From the NCBI GenBank assembly GCA_963748385.1, contig CAVVIQ010000015.1, positions 1 to 64,000 of the forward strand: DNA of 64,000 nt, read 5' to 3'. Under the pieces are notes generated by a model. It made no database searches. It was not told the origin of the DNA and worked only from the letters and a program-made list of their open reading frames with translations. Below are positions 53,423-63,172 of this stretch, in pieces. The stretch comes from Rhodoblastus sp963748385. Its GTDB lineage: Bacteria; Pseudomonadota; Alphaproteobacteria; Rhizobiales; Beijerinckiaceae. Made by a program: the position numbers and the translations under genes. Each line of letters begins with the position of its first letter. Position 1 is the stretch's first letter.

Positions 53423-54106
53423 TTAACTATCGCTGAACAGGCCGCGCAGCAGCCGCTGCGCCCGCCAGGGGCCGAGAACGCTCGTCTCCAATGCGCCGCC
53501 GGCGGTTCGGACATGGCGGGCGAGTTCGCAGCTCCCCTCGCCCGCGCGCTGGCGCGGCGCCACGAGAATCCCGCCCTCGGCGAGCGCCCCTGCGATATTG
53601 GCGGGAATATCGTCGAGCGCGCCATGGACGATAATGCGGTCGAACAGGCCGTAGGACGGGGAAATCTCGTAGCCGTCGGCCCAGACCACCGCGACATTGG
53701 CGGCGCCCAGCCGCTCAAGCCGCGCGCGCGCGTCGAGCGCGAGACGCTCGAAACAATCGACGCTGACCACCTCGCGGCCGAGCATCGCCAGAACTTTTGC
53801 CGAAAAGCCGGAGCCCGCGCCGATTTCGAGGATGCGGCTGCCGGGCCGGGGATCGAGCGCCGCGATCATCTGCGCCAGCGCCGAGGGCGATTCCATGGTC
53901 TGGCCGAAAGGCAGGGGAATGGCGACGTCGCGCAGGGCGAGATCGACAAAAGCCGGGCCGACGAAGTTTTCGCGCGGCGCCGCCTCCAGGGCGCGCAGCA
54001 GCGCAAGATCCATGTCGCCGCGGGCGCGCAGCCGCATCAAAAGCTGGGCCTTCGCCTCCGCCCGCGACGAAGCCGTGAAAGGCGGAAATGGACCCGGCGG
54101 CGCCAT
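53423..54106 (-). CDS. pcm: Protein-L-isoaspartate O-methyltransferase
   Basis: The 227-residue enzyme repairs isoaspartyl residues using S-adenosylmethionine. It has the PIMT pattern FVGPAFVDLALRDVAIPLP, then SPSALAQMIAAL and the SAM-binding loop LEIGAGSGFSAKVLA. The gene follows surE closely on the same strand, a pair conserved in proteobacteria. Confidence 0.94.
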   Translation of the reverse strand: MAPPGPFPPFTASSRAEAKAQLLMRLRARGDMDLALLRALEAAPRENFVGPAFVDLALRDVAIPLPFGQTMESPSALAQMIAALDPRPGSRILEIGAGSGFSAKVLAMLGREVVSVDCFERLALDARARLERLGAANVAVVWADGYEISPSYGLFDRIIVHGALDDIPANIAGALAEGGILVAPRQRAGEGSCELARHVRTAGGALETSVLGPWRAQRLLRGLFSDS

Positions 54107-54113
54107 CGGCGTC

Positions 54114-54866
54114 TCAGCCCAAGGCGCCGGCGAAATGGGCGAGCGCCGGATCGTCGGTCAGGTCGAGCCGCAAGGGCGTCACCGAAATGCGGTTCTGCGC
54201 CACGGCTTCGAGATCGGTGCCCTCGCCCGCCTTGAAGCGCGGCCTCTCGAAGGCGATCCAGTAATAGGGATTGCCGCGCCCGTCGAAACGCGCCTCGATC
54301 TTCATCAGCTCCTGGTGGCGCCGCCCCTGACGGGCCAGAGTGACGCCCTGTACGGCGGAAGGCTCGCAGGCCGGGAAATTGACATTCATCAGCACGCCGG
54401 GCGGAAACCCGCGCGCCATGATTTTCCGGATCAGCCCGGGCGCCAGCGTCTCGGCGCATTCCCAGGGCGTGCCTGCCGGCGAATAGCATTGCGACAGGGC
54501 GATCGAGGGAAAGCCGAGCAATGTGCCTTCCATCGCCCCGGCGATGGTGCCGGAATAGGTCACGTCCTCGGCGACGTTCTGGCCCTTGTTCACGCCGGAA
54601 AGAATAAGGTCCGGCGGGGAATCGATCATCAGCTTGCGCACGCCCATGATGACGCAATCGGTCGGCGTGCCCTTCACCGCAAAATGACGGTCGGTGATCT
54701 TGCGCAGGCGCAGGGGGTCGAACAGCGAAAGAGAATGCGCGACGCCCGACTGGTCGGTCTCCGGCGCCACCACCACCACGTCGTCGGTCAGGGTTTTGGC
54801 GATGCGCTCCAGAACCTTGAGCCCCGGCGCGTGAACGCCGTCGTCATTGGTGATGAGAATGCGCAT
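54114..54866 (-). CDS. surE: 5'/3'-nucleotidase SurE
   Basis: The 250-residue stationary-phase nucleotidase starts MRILITNDDGVHAPGL, with the metal-binding N-D-D, then A-P-E-T-D-Q-S-G and ILSGVNKGQN. It removes phosphate from nucleoside monophosphates. It lies seven bases ahead of pcm. Confidence 0.95.
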   Translation of the reverse strand: MRILITNDDGVHAPGLKVLERIAKTLTDDVVVVAPETDQSGVAHSLSLFDPLRLRKITDRHFAVKGTPTDCVIMGVRKLMIDSPPDLILSGVNKGQNVAEDVTYSGTIAGAMEGTLLGFPSIALSQCYSPAGTPWECAETLAPGLIRKIMARGFPPGVLMNVNFPACEPSAVQGVTLARQGRRHQELMKIEARFDGRGNPYYWIAFERPRFKAGEGTDLEAVAQNRISVTPLRLDLTDDPALAHFAGALG

Positions 54867-54985
54867 CTTTTCCCGTCCGATTCGAAATCAGGACGCCTTA
54901 TAGCGCGCGCCTCGCCGGGAAACAGCTTTTTTGGCGCCTCGGCGGCGTGTCGCCCGGACGCGCCGCAAACGATCGCGCCCGAAAT

Positions 54986-55015
54986 GCAAAGGCCGCCCTG
55001 CAGGGCGGCCTTTGC
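54986..55015. terminator. 30-base perfect palindrome after the PEP-CTERM gene
   Basis: The sequence GCAAAGGCCGCCCTG continues as its exact reverse complement. It lies between the PEP-CTERM gene and surE and can end transcription of the former on the minus strand (TTTGC follows the stem). Confidence 0.75.
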
Positions 55016-55033
55016 GATCGGACGACGACCGGA

Positions 55034-55620
55034 TCAGACGGCCTGAATGTCGCGCTCGCGACGGCCCTGGCGATAGCCGACAAAGCCGAGGCCCGCGAAG
55101 CCGGCGAGCATCATCAGCCACGTGGAAATTTCGGGAACCGCCGTCACCGAGAAATTGTCCAGACCGTCGAAAGCAGGATCATTACGGAAGCCGACCGAGA
55201 ACGTGTCCGAACCGGTCGCTGTGACGTCGAAGGAATATTCGGTCCATCCCTGCTCCGGCACGGGGTTGATGCTGATGTAAGTCGTACCGTCAAAGATGAA
55301 ATTGACGTCGCTCGGTGAGCTTCCGTCACCGGTAACCCAACCGCTGATCTGCAGCGTTTGGCCGGCTGTGTCGGAGAATGTCTGACTAAAAGGCCGTCAG
55401 AACCCACGGGACCCTCAAAGACGAAATAGTTTCCATCTTCCGCGCTATAGCCATAGCCGCTGGGCTCAACGGAAGTATATCCGCCATTACCGCTCTGGGT
55501 CCAGCCGGTGAAATCTCCGGTTTCGAAGCTGCCGTTGGTCAGCAAATTGCTGGAGGCGTTGGCGCTGAGCGGCAACAAAGCCGCCATCGCGACGCCCGCG
55601 AGAATATGTTTCAGTTTCAT
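55034..55620 (-). CDS. PEP-CTERM-type surface/secreted protein (one frameshift)
   Basis: The ATG at 55620 opens a signal peptide (MKLKHILAGVAMAALLPL) cut after SANA, then the mature region SSNLLTNGSFETGDFTGWTQ, a carbohydrate-module-like start found in many PEP-CTERM proteins. The frame breaks at the A run 55390-55393 (one base missing); joining gives S-Q-T-F-S-D-T-A-G-Q. The C-terminus is VPEISTWLMMLAGFAGLGFV followed by GYRQGRRER, a PEP-CTERM sorting signal (with V-P-E-I in place of V-P-E-P) for exosortase. The repaired protein has about 195 residues. The gene sits between serS and surE, which are normally adjacent. Confidence 0.8.
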
Positions 55621-55994
55621 GTGAGCCCCCATGCTCATCCAGCTTCTTCGCCCGTCGGCAGCCGCCATGCGCCCTGTTACACCAAACGAGCTTTGCAGCC
55701 CCGCCGCGCAAACGAAAGAACCCTTCGATCACCGCCGCGATCCATAGTCCCTAACTTACAAAATGAAGCTTAACCGCAATCGACAACCGCCGCAAGACGT
55801 AAGGTCAGCCAGATTGCCGAAAAAATCACCAACACAGTGTGAATTTCCGTTATTTGACAATTGCATGAAAGACGTTGTGGCATGACCAAAAGGAGATCGC
55901 GCGAGGTCCATCGAACAATGGACAAATCAGCCCATGCTTAAATACGCTTATGAAACAATTAACCGCTCGATATGACGCCTGAGAATGAATTCCG
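55621..55994. other. AT-richer promoter region of the PEP-CTERM gene
   Basis: No gene is seen. The region is AT-richer than its surroundings and probably carries the separate promoter for the inserted PEP-CTERM gene and the end of the serS transcript. Confidence 0.4.
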
Positions 55995-57409
55995 TTAGGC
56001 CAACGAAATCCTCTCGAGCCCGCCCATATAGGGCCGCAAAACCTCCGGCACCGTCACCGAACCGTCCGGGTTCTGGTAATTCTCCAGCACCGCGACCAGA
56101 GCGCGGCCGACCGCGACGCCCGAGCCGTTGAGCGTATGGACGAAGCGCGTCCCCTTGCCCTCCGCCGGGCGATAGCGCGCGCCCATGCGCCGGGCCTGGA
56201 AATCGCCGCAGACCGAGCAGGAAGAGATTTCGCGATAGCGGTTTTGCCCCGGCAGCCAGACTTCGATGTCATAGGTTTTCTGCGAGGCGAAACCCATGTC
56301 GCCGGTGCACAGCAGCACCACGCGATAAGGCAGTTTGAGCTTCTTGAGCACTTGCTCGGCGCAGGCGGTCATCCGCTCGTGTTCTTCCAGCGATTGCTCG
56401 GGCGTCGTGATCGAAACCAGCTCGACCTTGGTGAACTGATGCTGGCGGATGATGCCGCGGGTGTCGCGCCCCGCCGCGCCGGCCTCGGCGCGGAAACAGG
56501 CGGTGCCGGCGGTCATGCGCAGCGGCAGCGCGGATTCGTCGAGGATTTGCTCGCGGACGAGATTGGTCAGCGGCACTTCCGCCGTGGGAATGAGCCAGAA
56601 ATGCTCTGATTTCGACGATAAATCGGTATGCATTTAAGCGTCTTTTACACCGGCAATATCGCTCTTCCAGCGTCAACATCTGTAGCGCATTCTGCGAACG
56701 CTCGACCCGGAGTGAGATCAACCGCCGCGAACTGGTCGTCCTTGAACTTCGGCAATTGCGCCGTGCCAAACATCGCCTGGTCGCGCACCAGCAGCGGCGG
56801 CGCGACTTCCTGATAGCCGTGTTCTTCGGTGTGCAGGTCGAGCATGAACTGGGCGAGCGCGCGCTCCAGCCGCGCCAGCTTGCCCTTGAGCACGACGAAA
56901 CGCGCGCCGGACATGCGCGCCGCCGCCTCGAAATCCATCATTCCAAGGACTTCGCCGATCTCGAAATGCTCTTTCGGCTTGAAATTTTCGGGAAAGACCG
57001 GCTTGTCGCCGACTTTCCGGATTTCGACATTGTCGTTCTCGTCGGCGCCCTGCGGAACCTCGGGCAAGGGGCGGTTGGGAATCGCGGCAAGCTCGGCGTC
57101 GAGCGCGGCGATGGCCGCGCGTTCCTCCGCCTCGATCTCGCCCATCGAGCTTTTCAGATCGGCGACTTCCTGTTTCAGTTTTTCGGCCAGGGCCATGTCC
57201 CTGGCCTTCATCGCCGCGCCGATTTCCTTTGAAGCCGCGTTGCGGCGCTCCTGCGCGGCTTGGGCGCGGGCGATCGCGGCGCGGCGGGCGTCGTCGAGCG
57301 CGAACAGGCGGCCGATCAGGGCGTCGGCGGCGGCTTCGTCCGGCTTGCGGCGCAGAAGGTCGGCGCGAAAGCCTTTCGCGTCGTCGCGGATCGATTTGAT
57401 GTCGTGCAT
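55995..57409 (-). CDS. serS: Seryl-tRNA synthetase (interrupted at 56634-56647)
   Basis: Two frames cover one SerS. The first (57409-56645) holds the coiled-coil tRNA-binding arm and the start of the core (PVFPENFKPKEHFEIGEVLG, MFGTAQLPKF). It ends with TAA at 56645-56647. The second (56633-55995) starts MHTDLSSKSEHFWLIPTAE and carries motif 2 (CFRAEAGAAGRDTRG) and motif 3 (LNGSGVAVGRALVAVLEN). The gap is 11 bases and no single indel removes both in-frame stops, so two changes or a real split are needed. Between the halves there are about 25 residues (TPGRAFAECATDVDAG) that most SerS proteins lack. The enzyme is essential for translation. Confidence 0.9.
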
Positions 57410-57436
57410 GAGAGGCTCGTCAGTCCGGGCGGGAAT

Positions 57437-58208
57437 TCAGGTTTCGGACGCGGCGCGATTTTTCTCGATCAGGCCCACCGCGAACACGGCGCCTTCGTAA
57501 AGAAGCGCCATGGGAAGGACAAGCGAGATCATCGAAATGAGGTCGGGCGGCGTCAGAATCGCCGCGACCACGGTGATCAGGACGATCGCATAGCGCCGTT
57601 TGGCTTTCAGAAAAGCCTGATCGATGATCCCGGCCTGGCCGAGCAGGGTCAGGATCACCGGCAGCTGGAAGGCGGCGCCGAAGGCGAAGATCAGGGTCAT
57701 GATCAGCGACAGATATTCGTCGACCTTGGGCAGAAGCTCGATCGTCGCCTCGCCCTTGACGTTCAATTGCTGGAAACTCACCGAAAAGCGGATGAGAAAG
57801 GGCATCACCGCGTAATAGACCAGCAGCGCGCCGAGAAAGAACAGGGTCGGAGTCGCGACGAGATAAGGCGCGAAGGCCCGCCGCTCGTGGCCGTAGAGGC
57901 CCGGCGCGACGAATTTATAAATTTGCAGCGCGATGATCGGGAAGGCGATGAAGCCGGCGCCGAACATGGACAGTTTCAGCTGGGTAAGGAATTGCTCCAG
58001 GAAATGGGTCGCGATCAGCTTGGCGTTTTCGGCTCCGACGACCCGGACATAGGGCTGGAGCAGGATGTTGTAGATATCGATGCGAGAAATAGAAACAGGC
58101 GACGAAGGCGATGAGAAAGGCGACCAGAGCCTTGATCAGCCGCGCGCGCAGTTCGATCAGATGTTCGATCAGGGGCGCCTTGGTGGCGTCGATGTCGGCC
58201 TGGGTCAT
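57437..58208 (-). CDS. tatC: Twin-arginine translocase subunit TatC (one frameshift)
   Basis: The frame from 58208 begins MTQADIDATKAPLIEHLIEL, the conserved TatC opening, with a first hydrophobic span. Near 58083 it shifts by one base; the other frame gives IDIYNILLQPYVRVVGAEN and THFLEQFLTQLKLSMF, and continues through five more spans to the stop at 57437. The repaired protein of about 257 residues matches TatC, the core receptor for Arg-Arg signal peptides in the inner membrane. tatC overlaps tatB by four bases. The shift is probably a sequencing error. Confidence 0.9.
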
Positions 58209-58627
58209 GCGGGCTTTCCGGCCTGCGGCGCAGGTTCGGTCGCCGGCGGAAGTGGCTCCGGCGCGGGCGGCGGCTGATCCTCGACAATGATGAGCCCCGA
58301 GGCGACCGGCGCCGGGGTCTCGCCCGGCGTCTCGGCCCGCGCCTCGGGTTTCGGCGCCGCCGGCGCCTCCAGCATGTCGGCGACGCGGTTGAGCGCGCCT
58401 TCCATCGAGGTTTTCTGCTTCAGGTCGTTCAGGCCGTCGCGAATCTGGGTCAGTTCGGCCTCCCGCATGGCCTCATGGAACTGGCTCTGGAATTCGGTCG
58501 CCATTCGCCGCGCCTGTCCCACCAGGCGGCCGACCATGCGCAAGGCCTCGGGCAGATCCTTGGGCGGAATGAAGATCAGGGCCACGACGCCGATCAGCAG
58601 CAGTTTGCCCATATCGAAATCGAACAT
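58205..58627 (-). CDS. tatB: Sec-independent protein translocase subunit TatB
   Basis: The 140-residue product opens MFDFDMGKLLLIGVVALIFI, a single membrane helix with the conserved Glu region replaced in part, followed by PPKDLPEALRMVGRLVGQAR, the amphipathic helix, and a Pro-rich tail. It sits between tatA and tatC in the usual order. Confidence 0.92.
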   Translation of the reverse strand: MFDFDMGKLLLIGVVALIFIPPKDLPEALRMVGRLVGQARRMATEFQSQFHEAMREAELTQIRDGLNDLKQKTSMEGALNRVADMLEAPAAPKPEARAETPGETPAPVASGLIIVEDQPPPAPEPLPPATEPAPQAGKPA

Positions 58628-58730
58628 CGAAGCCTCGCCGGCAATCGCGACCCGCGCCGATCGCCCGGGGAAAAGCGCGTCAAATCTCTCCGGATCGACG
58701 AAACTTTCCGAAAAAAGACCGAAGAAGGAT

Positions 58731-58973
58731 TCAACCCACCTTGTTGACGTCGCGCGAAGAATCCACCGGCGTCGTCGCCTGATGCTCGATCGTGCGCGGC
58801 GTCTCGGCGGACCCGGCGGGGGACGCCGGCTCGTCGTCGGCGAGGCCTTTCTTGAAGGCTTTGACGCCCTTGGCCACGTCGCCCATGATGTCGGAAATCT
58901 TGCCCTTGCCGCCGAACAGGATAAGGACGACCGCGCCGACGAGCAGCCAATGGATCAACGACATACCGCCCAT
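58731..58973 (-). CDS. tatA: Sec-independent protein translocase subunit TatA
   Basis: The start at 58973 has GGAGG eight bases upstream and gives MGGMSLIHWLLVGAVVLILF followed by GGKGKISDIMGDVAKGVKAF, the TatA membrane helix, FGxGK hinge and amphipathic helix. The product has 80 residues. It begins the tatABC-serS run. Confidence 0.93.
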   Translation of the reverse strand: MGGMSLIHWLLVGAVVLILFGGKGKISDIMGDVAKGVKAFKKGLADDEPASPAGSAETPRTIEHQATTPVDSSRDVNKVG

Positions 58974-59271
58974 GACGGCGAACCTCCAAAACAGCCTGCG
59001 TCCTGCGATGGAACGCAATTTCTCTCAGCCAAACTAGTGCGCGGAAGCCGCAAAAACAAGCTTCGCTTCAAGTGGGAACACGCTTCGCTTCGCTTGGGGA
59101 TAAGTTCTGCGGGGCGCGACGCGCGATTATGACCCTTCAAAAGCCGTGCTAAACAGATTAAGAGCAGTCGCCGAGAATCCCTTTGGGGCGAAAGAATCGC
59201 GTGAGTCCGTCGCTTTTTTGCGCCGCGCGGGATGCGCCAAAGGCCCGTCAAGCTTCACGAAGGCCCACAGA

Positions 59272-59781
59272 ATGAGCAGAACAAGCGCCTCCGCCGCCAA
59301 GACCGCCCGAGCCGGCCAGAGCGCCGAAAAGATCGACTCCAAGCTGGTGCGCGAGATCGCGACGCTGTTGAGCGAGACCGACCTGACCGAAATCGAGGTG
59401 GAAAAGGGCGACCTGAGGATCAGGGTGGCGCGCCAGCCGGCCTCCGCCGCTCCCGCCGTCGTCCATGCGCCGGCGCCCGTTCCGGTCTACGCGCCGGCCG
59501 GGCGCCCTCTCGCGCCCGCCGTTGAGGCGGCGCCGGCCGTGGACCACGCCGACGCCCTGAAATCGCCGATGGTCGGCACCGTCTATCTGCGTCCGAGTCC
59601 GGACGCCAAGGCCTTCATCGAGATCGGAACGCATGTGACCGCGGGCCAGAAAGTGCTGCTGGTCGAGGCGATGAAGACCTTCAACGACATTGTCGCGCAC
59701 AAGACCGGGACGGTGACCGCCATTCTGGTCGAGGACGCCCAACCGGTCGAATATGACCAGCCGCTGCTGGTAATTTCCTGA
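59272..59781 (+). CDS. accB: Biotin carboxyl carrier protein of acetyl-CoA carboxylase
   Basis: ATG at 59272 opens MSRTSASAAKTARAGQSAEK; the longer frame is rejected. The 169-residue product has the N-terminal helix SKLVREIATLLSETDLTEIE, a Pro/Ala linker and a C-terminal biotinyl domain with V-E-A-M-K-T-F-N (biotin on that Lys). accC follows with a one-base overlap. Confidence 0.95.
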   Translation: MSRTSASAAKTARAGQSAEKIDSKLVREIATLLSETDLTEIEVEKGDLRIRVARQPASAAPAVVHAPAPVPVYAPAGRPLAPAVEAAPAVDHADALKSPMVGTVYLRPSPDAKAFIEIGTHVTAGQKVLLVEAMKTFNDIVAHKTGTVTAILVEDAQPVEYDQPLLVIS

Positions 59782-61142
59782 TGTTCGAAAAGATCCTCAT
59801 CGCAAATCGCGGCGAAATCGCCCTTCGAATCCTGCGCGCGGCGAAGGAATTGGGCATAGCCACGGTCGCCGTCCATTCCACGGCCGATTCCGACGCCATG
59901 CATGTGAAGCTCGCCGACGAATCGGTTTGCATCGGCCCGCCGGCCGCGCGCAACTCCTATCTCAACATCCCGGCCTTGCTCTCGGCCTGCGAGATCACCG
60001 GGGCCGACGCCGTCCATCCCGGCTACGGCTTCCTTTCGGAAAACGCCAAATTCGCGGAAATTCTCGCCGATCACAACATCGGCTTCATCGGCCCCAAGGC
60101 CGAGCATATCCGCATCATGGGCGACAAGATCGAGGCCAAGCGCACCGCGCGGGCCTTGGGCATTCCCTGCGTGCCGGGTTCCGAAGGCGGCGTGACCGAC
60201 GACGACGAGGCCATGCGCGTCGCCGGGGACATCGGCTTTCCGGTGCTGGTGAAGGCGGCGGCGGGCGGCGGCGGGCGCGGCATGAAAGTCGCCAGGACCG
60301 CGGCGGACCTGCCGGAGGCTCTGGCGGTCGCCCGGGCCGAAGCCAAGGCGGCCTTCGGCGACGACGCGGTCTATCTCGAAAAATATCTCGCGAAGCCGCG
60401 CCATATCGAAATCCAGATCCTCGGCGACGGCCAGGGACACGCCGTCCATGTCGGCGAGCGCGATTGTTCGCTCCAGCGCCGTCACCAGAAGGTGCTGGAG
60501 GAGACCCCCTCGCCTGCCCTGAACCAGGATCAGCGCAACCGCATCGGAGAAATCTGCGCCGACGCCATGCGCAAGCTGAAATATTCCGGCGCGGGAACCG
60601 TCGAATTCCTCTACGAGAACGGCGAGTTCTACTTCATCGAGATGAACACCCGCATCCAGGTGGAACATCCCATCACCGAGATGATCTCGGGGCTCGACCT
60701 GCTGGTGGAGCAGATCAAGATCGCCAGCGGCGCGCCGCTGAGCTTCGCCCAGGCCGATCTCGAATTGCGCGGCCACGCCATCGAATGCCGCATCAACGCG
60801 GAAAACGCGGCGACGTTCCGGCCCTCGCCCGGCAAGATTCTTTATTACCACCCGCCGGGCGGCGTCGGCGTGCGCGTCGATTCGGCGGTCTATCAGGGCT
60901 ATACGATCCCACCCTATTACGATTCTCTCGTCGGCAAGCTGATCGTTCAGGGCCGCACCAGAATCGAGGCGCTGATGCGGCTGCGCCGCGCGCTCGACGA
61001 GTTCATCGTCGACGGAATCGACACCACCCTGCCCTTGTTCCGCGCCCTGGTCCGCAACGCCGACATTCAGGACGGCGCCTATGACATCCATTGGCTGGAG
61101 AATTTTCTGGCCAAGGGCGGCATGGACGGTTCGGAAGGCTGA
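59781..61142 (+). CDS. accC: Biotin carboxylase of acetyl-CoA carboxylase
   Basis: The 453-residue ATP-grasp enzyme carboxylates biotin on AccB, the first step of fatty-acid synthesis. It has FEKILIANRGEIALRILRA, VLVKAAAGGGGRGMK as the ATP loop, and EKYLAKPRHIEIQILGD and MNTRIQVEHPITEM for substrate binding. The start overlaps the accB stop (TGATG). Confidence 0.96.
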   Translation: MFEKILIANRGEIALRILRAAKELGIATVAVHSTADSDAMHVKLADESVCIGPPAARNSYLNIPALLSACEITGADAVHPGYGFLSENAKFAEILADHNIGFIGPKAEHIRIMGDKIEAKRTARALGIPCVPGSEGGVTDDDEAMRVAGDIGFPVLVKAAAGGGGRGMKVARTAADLPEALAVARAEAKAAFGDDAVYLEKYLAKPRHIEIQILGDGQGHAVHVGERDCSLQRRHQKVLEETPSPALNQDQRNRIGEICADAMRKLKYSGAGTVEFLYENGEFYFIEMNTRIQVEHPITEMISGLDLLVEQIKIASGAPLSFAQADLELRGHAIECRINAENAATFRPSPGKILYYHPPGGVGVRVDSAVYQGYTIPPYYDSLVGKLIVQGRTRIEALMRLRRALDEFIVDGIDTTLPLFRALVRNADIQDGAYDIHWLENFLAKGGMDGSEG

Positions 61143-61571
61143 GTGAAAGTCGCTGTCGTCCTTCTCGCCCTGTTCGCGCTCGTCGGCGCGGCTTTCTGGC
61201 TGTTCGGCGCCTCGGCGCCTCCTCCCGCCCTGATCGCCGGTCTTTCCGACGACGGGCTGCGCGGCGCGCCCTGCCCGGCGAGCACGCTCCAGGAGGAAAG
61301 GGCGCGGCTGAAACAGGGCGTCCCGCCGCCCGCCGCGCTGGGGCTAAAATTGCGCCAGGCCTTTCCGCTCGGCTCGGACGCGGGCGCGCTTTCCGCGCTG
61401 CTGGCCGCGCAAGGATTCGAGCTGTTTCCGCCCTGCCCCAATGACGAGAGCGTCTTCGGCGCCCGCTGGCTCAGCCGGCGCTGGGGCGAGCCCGACGCCT
61501 ATGTCTATTGGCGCGCCGACGACGTCGGAAAGCTGACCTTCCTCGACGGACAGGTCAGCCGACTGCGGTGA
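61143..61571 (+). CDS. Membrane-anchored hypothetical protein, 142 residues
   Basis: GTG at 61143 directly follows the accC stop. The product has an N-terminal hydrophobic helix (VAVVLLALFALVGAAFWLFG) and a soluble part with two Cys-Pro pairs (APCPAST, PPCPNDE). A late W-L-S-R-R-W-G-E-P-D-A-Y-V-Y-W-R is distinctive. I do not recognise a family. It is likely co-transcribed with accBC but no link to fatty-acid synthesis is visible. Confidence 0.75.
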   Translation: MKVAVVLLALFALVGAAFWLFGASAPPPALIAGLSDDGLRGAPCPASTLQEERARLKQGVPPPAALGLKLRQAFPLGSDAGALSALLAAQGFELFPPCPNDESVFGARWLSRRWGEPDAYVYWRADDVGKLTFLDGQVSRLR

Positions 61572-61649
61572 ATCCCGGGCAGGATCGCGCTTGAGGAGCC
61601 GGCGACAAGGGCTTAGAGCAAGGCGTTCGCAATTTTCCCCGTGACCGCC

Positions 61650-62528
61650 ATGACCGCCCCCGATCCGACTGAAAACCTGCTCGCCCGCATCGCCGAGGCG
61701 CTGGAGCGGCTGAGCCCGCCGCCCCCGCCCCGGCCCGATTTCTCCGCCGCCGACGCCTTCGTCTGGCGCGCTGAGACGGAAACGCTCGTCCCGGTGCGAA
61801 AGGTCAGCCGGGTGGACATAGGCCTGCTGCGCGGGGTCGATTATCTGCGCGACCAGCTTCTCGGCAATACCGAGCGTTTCGCCCGCGGCCTGCCGGCCAA
61901 TAATGTGCTGCTGTGGGGCGCGCGCGGCATGGGCAAATCGTCCCTGGTCAAGGCCGTCCACGCCGACGTCAACGCGCGGCTTGCCGGGACGCCGGATTTC
62001 TCCGGCCTCAAGCTGATCGAAATCCACCGCGAGGACATCGAATCCCTGCCCGCCTTGATGGCCCTGCTGCGCGACGCCGACCGGCGCTTCATCGTCTTCT
62101 GCGACGACCTGTCCTTCGACGGCGGCGACGCCTCCTACAAGTCGCTCAAGGCGGCGCTCGAAGGCGGGGTCGAGGGCCGGCCCGCCAATGTCCTGTTCTA
62201 CGCGACCTCGAACCGCCGCCACCTGCTGCCGCGCGACATGGTGGATAACGAACGGTCCACCGCGATCAATCCGGGCGAGGCGGTGGAGGAGAAAGTTTCG
62301 CTGTCGGATCGTTTCGGCCTCTGGCTTGGCTTCCACAAATGCAGCCAGGACGATTACCTCGCCATGGTCTTCGGCTACGTGGACCATTACCGGCTCGAGG
62401 CGTCCGAAGCGCAGATTCGCGCCGAGGCTCTCGAATGGGCGATCACCCGCGGGTCGCGGTCGGGCCGCGTGGCGTTCCAATATATCCAGGATCTCGCCGG
62501 AAGGCTCGGCCGCAGGCTGGAAGGCTAG
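61650..62528 (+). CDS. DUF815 P-loop ATPase
   Basis: The 292-residue product is a DUF815 ATPase: LWGARGMGKSSLVKAVHA as Walker A (about residue 95), FIVFCDDLSF as Walker B (about residue 150), then YATSNRRHLLPRDM and SLSDRFGLWLGFHKCSQDDY. These AAA-like proteins are widespread in alphaproteobacteria with unknown role. ATG at 61650 is used; a GTG at 61641 is equally possible since neither has a clear ribosome site. Confidence 0.85.
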   Translation: MTAPDPTENLLARIAEALERLSPPPPPRPDFSAADAFVWRAETETLVPVRKVSRVDIGLLRGVDYLRDQLLGNTERFARGLPANNVLLWGARGMGKSSLVKAVHADVNARLAGTPDFSGLKLIEIHREDIESLPALMALLRDADRRFIVFCDDLSFDGGDASYKSLKAALEGGVEGRPANVLFYATSNRRHLLPRDMVDNERSTAINPGEAVEEKVSLSDRFGLWLGFHKCSQDDYLAMVFGYVDHYRLEASEAQIRAEALEWAITRGSRSGRVAFQYIQDLAGRLGRRLEG

Positions 62529-62872
62529 CCCGCCTTCTTCCCATTGCTCGGCACGGCCTCGCGCGTCGCGCTGTTGCGCGCCGTCGCCCTTGCCCGCTCG
62601 AGATCGTCGCGGGCGCGCGCCTCCAGCCCCGCGCGCAATTCGCTCTGGATCGCCGGCAACTCGGCCATCAAAAGGTCGCGCTCCTCCGCGGCCGCGCCAA
62701 GCCGTCCCACGATATTGTCGTAAAAAGCGGCGAGACCCGGCAGGCCATCGCCGGTCGCGTCGGCGACCAGCGCCTTGAGGCGCTCGGCCTCGGCGAGACG
62801 GACTTTTAGGCGCTCGCGGTGGCGGCGCTGCTTTTCGGCGCCGGTGAGCGGGCGCGGGCCAATTTGACGCAT
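62525..62872 (-). CDS. Hypothetical coiled-coil protein, 115 residues
   Basis: The start at 62872 gives MRQIGPRPLTGAEKQRRHRE, then a long charged helix (RLKVRLAEAERLKALVADAT) and a second helix to the Lys-rich end. The opening R-P-L-T-G-A-E-K-Q-R-R-H-R is one I recall from small proteins on mobile elements of Rhizobiales. The role is unknown. It converges on the DUF815 gene with a four-base overlap. Confidence 0.65.
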   Translation of the reverse strand: MRQIGPRPLTGAEKQRRHRERLKVRLAEAERLKALVADATGDGLPGLAAFYDNIVGRLGAAAEERDLLMAELPAIQSELRAGLEARARDDLERARATARNSATREAVPSNGKKAG

Positions 62873-63172
62873 GGGTCCATCGTGACCAAAATTCGCCACT
62901 ATAAAGCCGTAATTGACCCGGCGCGTCAACTTCATGACCTGGGTCACCCGTCCTGGAGCTGTCGCGGTTGCGCGGTTCGCGCGAAAAGCGATCGATCGAG
63001 CGGATGGCGCGGCTCTTTCGCGTCACTGGCCTAAAACTCGACGACATTCCGCGCCATTCGCGCGGATAAAGGGAGGTTTGCCCGCGCCTTTGCGGGCGCA
63101 GGCCGCGAAATTTCCTTTTCGGCCTTTTCAATCGGATTCTTCGCTGCTATACGGCGCCCATCGCAAGCGCGA
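62873..63172. other. Spacer before tRNA-Asn
   Basis: No supported gene is visible. It should hold the promoter of the tRNA and, on the other strand, of the coiled-coil protein gene. Confidence 0.4.
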
